Positions 56,308 to 64,000 of a stretch of 64,000 nt of DNA are shown here, piece after piece. Within the stretch, counting starts at the first letter, position 1. Each line of letters begins with the position of its first letter. A model generated the notes under the pieces. It ran no database searches, had not been told where the DNA came from, and saw only the letters and a list, made by a program, of their open reading frames with translations. The stretch is from Rikenellaceae bacterium (GTDB taxonomy: Bacteria > Bacteroidota > Bacteroidia > Bacteroidales > Rikenellaceae). The stretch lies in NCBI GenBank assembly GCA_015060045.1, contig SUZH01000008.1, positions 1-64,000 on the forward strand, given 5' to 3'. Both the position numbers and the translations under genes were made by a program.

Positions 56308-57000
56308 ATGATCCCTTGTCCGATCTCGGACGAGACAACCCCGTGGGAGGTGCTTCCCGAAGGAAATCGACGCATCATGCAGTCGCTCGACTACTTCATC
56401 GTCGAGCAGGTGCGTACGGCGCGCCGCTTTCTCTCGAAGGCTGCCTTGGGTTTGAAGATCGACGAGCTGGAGTTTGTCGAGCTGAACGAGCATACCGTAG
56501 CGGGCGAGGCCGTTGAGCGGATGATTGCTCCGCTCTTGGAGGGGCGTTCGGCAGGTGTGATCTCCGAGGCGGGCGTGCCGGGTGTTGCCGATCCCGGGGC
56601 GTTGGTCGTGGAGGCGGCCCATCGCAAGGGTATCCGCGTAGTGCCACTCGTGGGTCCTTCATCGATTATCCTGGCGGTGATGGCCTCGGGGCTGAATGGG
56701 CAATCCTTCGCCTTCAACGGCTACCTGCCCGTCAAGGGGCCTGAGCGCCAGAAGGCGATCCGCTTCTATGAGCGACGTGCCCTGCAGGAGCATCAGTCGC
56801 AACTCTTTATCGAGGCGCCTTACCGCAACCAGAAGCTTGTGGAGGAGTTACTGCAGACCCTGCAGGCCGAGACACGCCTGACGATTGCGATGGATTTGAC
56901 GGCCCCCACGGAGTGGATTGTGACGAAACGCGTCAAGGAGTGGCGTGCAACGCGACTCCCCGAATTGAATAAACGACCGGCCATCCTGATTATCGGGTAG
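56308..57000 (+). CDS. RsmI-like SAM-dependent methyltransferase (tetrapyrrole methylase family)
   Basis: ISEAGVPGVADPGALVVEAAHRKGIRVVPLVGPSSIILAVMASGLNGQSFAFNGYLP. Confidence 0.9.
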   Translation: MIPCPISDETTPWEVLPEGNRRIMQSLDYFIVEQVRTARRFLSKAALGLKIDELEFVELNEHTVAGEAVERMIAPLLEGRSAGVISEAGVPGVADPGALVVEAAHRKGIRVVPLVGPSSIILAVMASGLNGQSFAFNGYLPVKGPERQKAIRFYERRALQEHQSQLFIEAPYRNQKLVEELLQTLQAETRLTIAMDLTAPTEWIVTKRVKEWRATRLPELNKRPAILIIG

Positions 57001-57053
57001 TTGGTATATAATTTGCGCGTACTATGTTGTGGAAACGAAGAAAAAATAAAGAT

Positions 57054-57656
57054 ATGAAGAAAGAAAAGGTTTATAATGAGGAGGTTGCGGAGGAGACCGC
57101 AGCTGCCGAGGGCGAAGGTTGCCCTGCAGGTGAGGCTGAACCCTGTGCCAATGTGGCAGATGAGGAGCAGCCCCAGACTGACACAATGGCAGACGCTCCG
57201 GCTGCCGAGGATGAGTTGACGAAGCTCGCTGAGGAGGTAGCCGAGTGGAAAGATAAATATGTACGTCTGCAGGCCGAGTTTGATAACTACCGCAAGCGTA
57301 CGCTGCGCGAGAAGATGGAGCTTGTGGAGACGGGCGGAAAGGATGTCCTGCTCGCCATGCTGCCCGTCAAGGATGACGTGGAACGTGCTGTAGCGGCGAT
57401 GATGAAGACCGAGGATGTGGAGTCGGTGCGCCAGGGAGTGCAGCTCATCGCGCAGAAGTTTACCGAGGCCCTCAAGCAGCGCGGTGTGACCCAGATCGAG
57501 GTCGTAGGCCAACCCTTCGATGAGGAGGTGGCTGAGGCTGTGGCTCGTTTTGCGGCCGGTGAGGAGCAGAAGGGGCTGGTCATTGATTGCGTGCAGACGG
57601 GTTATCGCCTGGGTGAGCGCGTGTTGCGCTTTGCAAAAGTGGTTGTAGGAGAGTAA
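57054..57656 (+). CDS. grpE: Nucleotide exchange factor GrpE (start 57024 also possible)
   Basis: [59 protein letters not shown]; upstream of dnaJ. Confidence 0.95.
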   Translation: MKKEKVYNEEVAEETAAAEGEGCPAGEAEPCANVADEEQPQTDTMADAPAAEDELTKLAEEVAEWKDKYVRLQAEFDNYRKRTLREKMELVETGGKDVLLAMLPVKDDVERAVAAMMKTEDVESVRQGVQLIAQKFTEALKQRGVTQIEVVGQPFDEEVAEAVARFAAGEEQKGLVIDCVQTGYRLGERVLRFAKVVVGE

Positions 57657-57660
57657 GACG

Positions 57661-58818
57661 ATGGCAGACAAGAGAGACTACTACGAGGTGTTGGGCGTCG
57701 AGAAGAACGCCAATGCCGACGAAATAAAGAAGGCCTACCGCAAGGCGGCTATCAAGTATCACCCCGATAAGAATCCGGGTGATAAGGAGGCCGAGGAGAA
57801 GTTTAAGGAGGCTGCCGAGGCCTACGACGTGCTGTCGAACCCCGATAAGCGTGCCCGCTACGACCAGTTCGGCCATGCCGGCATGAGCGGTGCGGCCGGT
57901 GGTGCAGGTGGCTTCGGTGGTGGTTTCGGTGGCTTCTCGATGGAGGATATCTTCTCGCAGTTTGGCGATATCTTCGGGGGCCACTTCGGTGGCGGCTTCC
58001 GCTCGTCGGGTGGTGGCCGTACGGTTAACCGCGGATCGGACCTGCGCATCAAGGTGCGCCTGACGCTGCAGGAGATTGCCGAAGGCGTGACCAAGAAACT
58101 CAAGATCAACAAGACCCTCGCCTGCGAGCAGTGCGGGGGTACGGGTGCCAAGGATAGCTCCTCGTACTCGACCTGCTCGACCTGTAACGGTTCGGGCTAC
58201 GTGGTGACGATGCAGAACTCCTTCTTCGGTCGCATGCAGATGCAGTCGGTCTGCCCCACCTGCGGTGGTGAGGGTAAGGTGATCACCGCCAAGTGCGATA
58301 AGTGCGGTGGCGAAGGTACGACGCGTGGTCAGGAGGTGGTCGAGATTAAGATTCCCGCCGGTGTGGGCGAGGGTATGGTGCTCACCGTCTCGGGCAAGGG
58401 TAATGCAGCCCGCCACGGTGGTGTGAACGGCGACCTGCAGGTCCTCATCGAGGAGGAGCCGCATCCCGAGCTGCTGCGCGACGGCAATGACCTGATCCAC
58501 AACCTCAATATCACCGTAACGACTGCCCTCTTGGGTGGTACGGTGGAGGTGCCGACCGTCGATGGCCGTGCCAAGATCAAGATCGCTCCGGGTACGCATG
58601 CCGGTAAGGTGCTTCGCCTCGGCGGTAAGGGTCTGCCCGATGTGAACGGCTATGGCCGTGGCGATGAGCTGGTGGTGGTCGATATCACCATCCCCGATCG
58701 CCTGACCAAGGAGGAGCGCAAACTCGTCGAGCAACTCGCCGAGCAACCCTCTTTCCAGAAGGCAGAGTCGGTGAAGAACCAGAATATATTTGAGCGCATG
58801 AAGAACTTCTTCCGTTGA
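57661..58818 (+). CDS. dnaJ: Molecular chaperone DnaJ
   Basis: J domain with HPD, G/F-rich region, four CxxCxGxG zinc-binding repeats. Confidence 0.98.
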   Translation: MADKRDYYEVLGVEKNANADEIKKAYRKAAIKYHPDKNPGDKEAEEKFKEAAEAYDVLSNPDKRARYDQFGHAGMSGAAGGAGGFGGGFGGFSMEDIFSQFGDIFGGHFGGGFRSSGGGRTVNRGSDLRIKVRLTLQEIAEGVTKKLKINKTLACEQCGGTGAKDSSSYSTCSTCNGSGYVVTMQNSFFGRMQMQSVCPTCGGEGKVITAKCDKCGGEGTTRGQEVVEIKIPAGVGEGMVLTVSGKGNAARHGGVNGDLQVLIEEEPHPELLRDGNDLIHNLNITVTTALLGGTVEVPTVDGRAKIKIAPGTHAGKVLRLGGKGLPDVNGYGRGDELVVVDITIPDRLTKEERKLVEQLAEQPSFQKAESVKNQNIFERMKNFFR

Positions 58819-59036
58819 TTTCGATTTTATGCGGCACCTTTTGCACTTTCTTGCCGTGCGAAGTTGGTCACATACCTTTGAGTATGCTCCCAATTCGCCC
58901 GACCTCGAAAGCCCAAAATCTGCTCGCCTAAAATCAAAATCGGAGGAGGGGCTGGTGAATAGGGGTGCTCACTGAGTCCACTGAGCCTGGAACGCTCCAC
59001 TTTAATTTTGAATTCTAAATTCTAAATTTTGAATTA
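58817..59036. repeat. MITE-like / palindromic intergenic element with AT-rich direct repeats
   Basis: Imperfect terminal inverted repeats 58817-58833 / 58925-58941, internal hairpin 58858-58898, CACTGAG direct repeat (58970-58985), AATTTTGAATT direct repeats at 59003-59036. Confidence 0.6.
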
Positions 59037-59040
59037 GACG

Positions 59041-59481
59041 ATGGGTCTTTTTTCGCCTTATAAGCGGCACGCGAACCGCTTCAACTACATCCCGCGCTAC
59101 TTCGACCCCGCGAAGGAGCAGCGCGAGCAGCGTCGTGCCGAGTTGCGCGGTGAGCGTTCGGACGACCAGAGTGAGTACACGCCGGGTAAGTATATCCGCA
59201 CCCAGCGTGAGGCACGTGCCGCCAAACGGGAGGGCGATAGCAGTCGTCAGGGAGGCTCGATTTGGAAGCCGATCCTGGGTGCGGCACTCATCCTGTTGTT
59301 TGTCGGAATGCTCTATCCGCGTCTGGTGGCAGCTTTCCAGAAGGCAAAAGAGTCGCACGCGACCGAGCAATTGGAGTACAAGCCCCGCGAGGCGACCTCT
59401 GCGCTCGATCAGTCGGGCATCAGCGATGTCGAGTGGCAGGCGCAACCCATTACGGTCGTACCGAACGATTATACCGAATAA
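59041..59481 (+). CDS. Hypothetical single-TM protein upstream of mutL
   Basis: 146 aa, basic N-terminus RHANRFNYIPRYFDPAKEQREQRRAELRG, TM PILGAALILLFVGMLYPRLV. Confidence 0.75.
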   Translation: MGLFSPYKRHANRFNYIPRYFDPAKEQREQRRAELRGERSDDQSEYTPGKYIRTQREARAAKREGDSSRQGGSIWKPILGAALILLFVGMLYPRLVAAFQKAKESHATEQLEYKPREATSALDQSGISDVEWQAQPITVVPNDYTE

Positions 59482-59494
59482 CCGATAAAAAACA

Positions 59495-61471
59495 ATGGCC
59501 GATAGAATCCAACTACTACCCGAGGTTGTGGCCAACCAGATCGCCGCCGGTGAGGTGGTGAATCGCCCTGCATCGGTCGTCAAGGAGATGATGGAGAACG
59601 CGATCGATGCGGGTGCATCGTGCGTGAAGGTCAATTTCCGTGACGGCGGCAAGGAGCTCATCCAGATTGTGGATGACGGGTGCGGTATGTCGGCCCTCGA
59701 TGCCCGCATGGCCTTCGATCGGCATGCCACCTCGAAGATCCGCTCCGTGGAGGATATCTATCGCCTCCATACGTTTGGTTTCCGCGGTGAGGCTTTGGCC
59801 TCGATTGCGGCCGTCTCGCAGGTGGAGTTGCGTACGCGCCAGGCGGAGGATGAGTTGGGTACGGTGACCGAGATTCACGGCGGAGCCTTCCTTTCGCAGC
59901 AGCCTGTGGTTTGCCCCGTGGGTTCGCAATTCTTTGTGCGTAACCTCTTTTATAACGTGCCGGCGCGTCGTCGTTTCCTGGAGAAGAGTACCACGTCGGC
60001 CAAGCAGATTCGCTGTGAATTTCAGCGTGTGGCGATGTGCCATCCCGACGTAAGTTTTGAACTCTACGCCAACGATGCACCGCTCTACCAACTTCCTGTC
60101 GGTTCGCTCGCTACACGCATTGTCGATCTGATGGGACGTTCGCTCAAGCAGAATCTGTTGGAGGTGGATGCCTCGACTTCGATTGCCTCGGTGAAGGGCT
60201 ACGTCGGACGTCCCGCAGCCGCCAAGCAACGCAACCAGGAGCAGTTCCTCTTCGTCAACGGCCGCTACTTCAAGTCCCCCTACCTGGTGAGTGCCTTGAT
60301 GCGTGCCTATGAAAAGCTGATTCCACAGACGGCGCAACCCTCCTATTTCTTGTTCCTCGAGATTGATCCCTCGCGCATCGATGTCAATATTCATCCCCAG
60401 AAGACGGAGGTGAAGTTTGCTGACGAGGAGGCTGTTTGGCAGATTGTCCACGCAGCTGTACGCGAGACGCTGGCCAAATCGGGCTCGGTGCCGATGATGG
60501 ATTTCGACGCGGAACAGAATGTAGAGATTCCCGTGATGGGTCGCGGTGTGATTTACAACGAGCCCAGCGCGGTGCAAAACAACGAGTACAACCCCTTTAG
60601 CGATAGTTATATCGACCCTTCGGCACCCGATCCGAATAAGAATTATCGCGGGTTCGATGTTCCCTACGAAGGAACGACACCGACACTGTCGGATCACGCC
60701 TTTACACCCTCCACGCCGCGTAGTAGCTACGGGCGGTCGCCCCTGCCCTTTGCCGGTGGCGAGGAGGAGTTTGACGACTTCAGTTCGGGCGGTCTCGCGG
60801 GTGGCTTTACGCTGCCGACCGAACCGCAGGATGAGGAGGAGTTCGTGGAGTTTGCCTCTGGTGGTGCGCAGGAGGAGGTGCAGTTGGCCATGCCGCTGGC
60901 CAAGCCGCAATTCCATCACCCGATAGCGATCGGGAGTGCGCTGGCGCTTGCCCAACTGGAGGGGCAGACGGTGGTCGTGGATCTGCGTCGTGCCGAGGAA
61001 CGAGTCCTTTTTGAGGATTATCTGAAGCTCAGCCGCACGTCGCATGGTGTGAGTCAGCAACTGCTCTTCCCCGAGGAGGTAATCCTCGCGCGCGAGGAGT
61101 ATGAACACCTACAGGAGCACGAAGTGGAGTTGGCAGCGCTGGGTTTTGACCTGGAGTTTGGCTCCGAGGAGCGGGTCGGTGTACGCGGATTGCCCGCCGA
61201 TATGGCGACCGAAGAACTGGAGACAGTCCTCTATGAATTGATCGGACTCTTTGCGGAGCCTTGCCTGACGGCCGAGCGGTGTCGGGAGCGTACGGCGGCT
61301 GTTCTGGCTGCCAGCGGCGCCCGTCGTCTGCCGAAGGTGTTGGGTGAGGAGCAACTCGTAGCCCTCCTGGAGCGATTGGCCGAGGCGGAGAACTTCAGCT
61401 TCTCGCCCTCCGGCAAGCCGATCTTCTCGATCCTTTCGATCGAGGAGTTGCGCGCCAAGTTGGAGGCTTAA
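59495..61471 (+). CDS. mutL: DNA mismatch repair protein MutL
   Basis: IQLLPEVVANQIAAGEVVNRPASVVKEMMENAIDAGA; FGFRGEALASIAAV; C-terminal dimerization domain. Confidence 0.98.
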   Translation: MADRIQLLPEVVANQIAAGEVVNRPASVVKEMMENAIDAGASCVKVNFRDGGKELIQIVDDGCGMSALDARMAFDRHATSKIRSVEDIYRLHTFGFRGEALASIAAVSQVELRTRQAEDELGTVTEIHGGAFLSQQPVVCPVGSQFFVRNLFYNVPARRRFLEKSTTSAKQIRCEFQRVAMCHPDVSFELYANDAPLYQLPVGSLATRIVDLMGRSLKQNLLEVDASTSIASVKGYVGRPAAAKQRNQEQFLFVNGRYFKSPYLVSALMRAYEKLIPQTAQPSYFLFLEIDPSRIDVNIHPQKTEVKFADEEAVWQIVHAAVRETLAKSGSVPMMDFDAEQNVEIPVMGRGVIYNEPSAVQNNEYNPFSDSYIDPSAPDPNKNYRGFDVPYEGTTPTLSDHAFTPSTPRSSYGRSPLPFAGGEEEFDDFSSGGLAGGFTLPTEPQDEEEFVEFASGGAQEEVQLAMPLAKPQFHHPIAIGSALALAQLEGQTVVVDLRRAEERVLFEDYLKLSRTSHGVSQQLLFPEEVILAREEYEHLQEHEVELAALGFDLEFGSEERVGVRGLPADMATEELETVLYELIGLFAEPCLTAERCRERTAAVLAASGARRLPKVLGEEQLVALLERLAEAENFSFSPSGKPIFSILSIEELRAKLEA

Positions 61472-61507
61472 CCTTGAACAAAGTTTGAAAACAGAAAATA
61501 TAGAACG

Positions 61508-62110
61508 ATGAATCCCTATTCGAAGATGCCGCCGGTGGTGAAAAACCTGCTCATTATCAATGTGCTGGTCTTTATGGCTATGAAGATGTTGCCCGTTGGA
61601 GACCAGATTACCCAGTGGGCAGCCCTTTCACTCGGTACACCGTGGTTCCATACCTATCAGTATATTACCTACATGTTCCTGCATGCCAATCTGGAGCACC
61701 TGTTTTTTAATATGTTTGCCCTTTGGATGTTCGGCCGTACGCTTGAATATGAGTTGGGCTCGCAACGCTTCTTGATCTATTACCTCGCTTGCGGTATCGG
61801 AGCCGCATTGGTACAGTATGGCGTGGCATGGCTGATGGGTGAGTTGCCGCTCTTCCTGGTCGGTGCGTCGGGTGCTGTGATGGGCCTCTTGCTGGCCTTC
61901 GGTGTGATGCATCCCAATGCGACGATCATGCTCCTGATCCCCCCGATTCCGATGAAGGCCAAGTGGTTTGTGATCATCTATGCCGTTATCGAGCTCTTCC
62001 TCGGTTGGCGTGGCGTCGGACAGGTGGCGCACTTTGCCCACGTGGGCGGTATGTTGTGGGGTTGGGCGCTGCTCTACTACTGGAAAAAACGCGGTGAAAT
62101 CTACTATTAA
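61508..62110 (+). CDS. Rhomboid family intramembrane serine protease
   Basis: HANLEHLFFNMFALWMFG, catalytic GASGAVMG, histidine in AHFAHVGGMLWG. Confidence 0.94.
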   Translation: MNPYSKMPPVVKNLLIINVLVFMAMKMLPVGDQITQWAALSLGTPWFHTYQYITYMFLHANLEHLFFNMFALWMFGRTLEYELGSQRFLIYYLACGIGAALVQYGVAWLMGELPLFLVGASGAVMGLLLAFGVMHPNATIMLLIPPIPMKAKWFVIIYAVIELFLGWRGVGQVAHFAHVGGMLWGWALLYYWKKRGEIYY

Positions 62111-62129
62111 TCCCCTTTGACGTTGCATC

Positions 62130-63284
62130 ATGGCCAAGCACGAAACCTACTATACCGATTACGGCGGACGGAAGGTCGGCAAGCGACCGAGCCTCTTGAT
62201 GCTCTTGGTGGATCTGATCCTAACGCTGCTCTCCGGAGCGGTGTTTGTGATGCTCCTCACGGCACTTGTCGTCTCGCGCATCGATCCGCTCTATACGTGG
62301 GCCCTCCCGATGCTGGGGTTGGTGGCACCGTGGCTCTACCTGCTGACGATGATCTTGGCCCTGTATTGGATCGTTCGTTGGCGCCTGAAACGAGCCGCAG
62401 TGATGAGTTTGGCGCTTGTGATCGGCTTCTTTTCCGTATCGCTCTATTGGCGCCCCGAGGCACATCGTACCGAGCTCCAACGCAAGTACGACAAGAACTT
62501 CTCCTACGATCGCTCGGCCCTCAAGGTGCTCTCCTACAACGTGCGCTTTTTGTACAACGATGCGGGTGAATCTTCGGCCGATAGCGTGGCTGCCTTTATC
62601 GAGCGTGTCAATCCCGATATCGTCTGCCTGCAGGAGTATTACCCCGGATTGGCCTCGCGCTCGGAGCGTCTGATGCGTCTGGTCAACGAGTATAACCTCG
62701 TGCAGTTCGATACCGATTCCGAAAGCTGGCATCGCCAGGCGATCCTTTCGCGTTACCGCGTGCTGAAGTCGGGCTATATCATGCGCCCCACGACCGCCAT
62801 TTGGGCCGATCTGCTGATCCGTGAGGATACGGTGCGTGTGGTCAATAACCACCTGCAATCGACCGGTATCACGGCTTTCGATAATCAGTACCTGACCGGC
62901 TATGAGTACCTGCTGGATACGGCTCGCGAGGAGAAATTCCGCAGCATCGTGAGCCGCTTCCACGACAATAGTGTGGTGCGTGCCGATCAGGCCGATACGA
63001 TTCGCGGCCACCTCGATTCGTTGGCTCCGCGGATGCAGATCCTGTGCGGTGATTTTAATGACACACCGCTCTCGTACACCTATCGTCGTTTGGCACGCGG
63101 TTTGAATGATGCTTTCTCCGAGGCGGGCGAGGGTTACTCGCACACCTTCCGAGGCTTTTTCGATGCCCTGCGTATCGATTACGTCTTCTCGTCCGATGCC
63201 TTTGAGACCCTCTCGTACGAAACGGTCGATGTACCCCACTCGGACCACCTGCCGGTGCTCGTGCGGCTGAAACGGATAGACTAA
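62130..63284 (+). CDS. Endonuclease/exonuclease/phosphatase family protein with N-terminal TM helices
   Basis: LKVLSYNVRFLYN, VCLQEYYPG, ILCGDFNDTPLSYTYR, PHSDHLPVLVRL. Confidence 0.94.
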   Translation: MAKHETYYTDYGGRKVGKRPSLLMLLVDLILTLLSGAVFVMLLTALVVSRIDPLYTWALPMLGLVAPWLYLLTMILALYWIVRWRLKRAAVMSLALVIGFFSVSLYWRPEAHRTELQRKYDKNFSYDRSALKVLSYNVRFLYNDAGESSADSVAAFIERVNPDIVCLQEYYPGLASRSERLMRLVNEYNLVQFDTDSESWHRQAILSRYRVLKSGYIMRPTTAIWADLLIREDTVRVVNNHLQSTGITAFDNQYLTGYEYLLDTAREEKFRSIVSRFHDNSVVRADQADTIRGHLDSLAPRMQILCGDFNDTPLSYTYRRLARGLNDAFSEAGEGYSHTFRGFFDALRIDYVFSSDAFETLSYETVDVPHSDHLPVLVRLKRID

Positions 63285-63311
63285 ACTTACTAACCTAAAC
63301 AATAAAAAGTT

Positions 63312-63761
63312 ATGATTTTAGATTCGATGAAAAATTGCGCGGCTTACTATGCACTCTCGCCGCGTATCGAGAAGGCGTTTAAGCTCTTCGCAGAGGTAGA
63401 TTGGACGAAGGCCGAGGCCGGCAAGATGGAGCTCGACGGCAAGGAGATCTTTGCCAACGTGCAGGAGCGTGGTCTGAAGACCAAGGAGGAGGCTAAGCTG
63501 GAGGTACACGACAAGTATATCGACATCCAGATCCTTATCTCGGGTTCGGAGGAGGCATTCGGCTGGGCCGATCGCTCGACCTTGACGCAGCCCAAGGAGG
63601 CCTTCAATGCCGAGAAGGATATCCAGTTCTTCGAGGATGAGCCGCAGACCTACTACACGATGCGTCCGGGTCAGTTTACGATTCTTCTGCCCGAGGATGC
63701 ACACGCACCGCTGGTGGGCGAAGGAACGATTCGTAAGGTGATCCTCAAGGTGCTCAAATAG
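63312..63761 (+). CDS. YhcH/YjgK/YiaL family protein
   Basis: DIQILISGSEEAFGWADRS, GQFTILLPEDAHAPLVGEG, typical cupin-like YhcH motif. Confidence 0.9.
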   Translation: MILDSMKNCAAYYALSPRIEKAFKLFAEVDWTKAEAGKMELDGKEIFANVQERGLKTKEEAKLEVHDKYIDIQILISGSEEAFGWADRSTLTQPKEAFNAEKDIQFFEDEPQTYYTMRPGQFTILLPEDAHAPLVGEGTIRKVILKVLK

Positions 63762-63818
63762 TGTCGAAACGGATTGAACAGCAAACGGTAAGATTTTCCT
63801 AAAAAAATTTAATTTTTA

Positions 63819-63850
63819 TTTGCGTATCCCGCGGAAAGTCTCTATTTTTG
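63819..63850 (+). promoter_or_regulatory. Candidate Bacteroidota-type promoter of gap
   Basis: TTTG (63819-63822), 20-nt spacer, TATTTTTG (63843-63850), matching -33 TTTG / -7 TAnnTTTG. Confidence 0.8.
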
Positions 63851-63909
63851 CGCTGTGAAAAAAATAACATTGGTTATTTAGGTTTAACTTTATAATTCAA
63901 AACAAGATT

Positions 63910-64000
63910 ATGGCAATCAAAATTGGTATCAATGGCTTCGGTCGTATCGGCCGTATGGTCTTCCGCGCTGCCCAGACGCAGACGGACAAGTATGAGATCG
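63910..64000 (+). CDS. gap: Glyceraldehyde-3-phosphate dehydrogenase, type I (5' end, truncated by window)
   Basis: MAIKIGINGFGRIGRMVFRAAQTQTDKYEI. Confidence 0.96.
   Translation, partial: MAIKIGINGFGRIGRMVFRAAQTQTDKYEI

Noticed and set aside
59516-61108. 530 aa minus-strand ORF antisense to mutL
   Set aside because: Shadow of the mutL reading frame; no independent support.
1-64000. CRISPR arrays, rRNA and tRNA genes
   Set aside because: No regularly spaced direct repeats of CRISPR type and no recognisable rRNA or tRNA structures found by reading; a dedicated scan (CRISPRCasFinder, tRNAscan-SE, Infernal) would be decisive.

Overview
The window is consistent with a gut Bacteroidota chromosome, probably Alistipes/Rikenellaceae-like (lineage inferred from gene content and TAnnTTTG promoters only). 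It has three parts. (1) 1-1.65 kb: an AT-rich left edge with an excisionase/HTH-type gene and several nested palindromes and diverged repeats, possibly a mobile-element scar. (2) About 1.7-40.2 kb: a large pectin / rhamnogalacturonan-I polysaccharide utilization locus (PUL). It encodes GH28 x2, CBM9-like, stand-alone DUF4450-like, CE12-type esterases (one with two SGNH domains), GH43, GH42, GH2 x2, a LamG/beta-propeller protein, a secreted DUF362 protein, SusC/SusD, GH105 x2, a hybrid two-component regulator (HTCS), L-rhamnose mutarotase, PL11, GH115 and PL22. (3) 40.4-64 kb: conserved housekeeping and cell-envelope genes (DUF3127 SSB-like, alpha/beta hydrolase, dapF, nitroreductase, TamA/BamA-like, LptD-like, amidase-SPOR, MCE, mutS2, murF-alr fusion, RsmI-like, grpE, dnaJ, mutL, rhomboid, EEP, YhcH-like, start of gap). 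The main new observation is a repeated TTGTACGWATTTCCATT-like motif, placed in the same orientation relative to candidate promoters of three divergent PUL transcripts; it is a candidate HTCS operator. Other points of interest: accessory PUL proteins of unknown role (DUF4450-only, LamG-propeller, secreted DUF362), a GH115 in a rhamnogalacturonan locus, a dual CE12-like esterase with a GNS variant block, and several nested-palindrome intergenic elements. No tRNA, rRNA or CRISPR array was identified. All family calls come from reading the translations; no database search was run.
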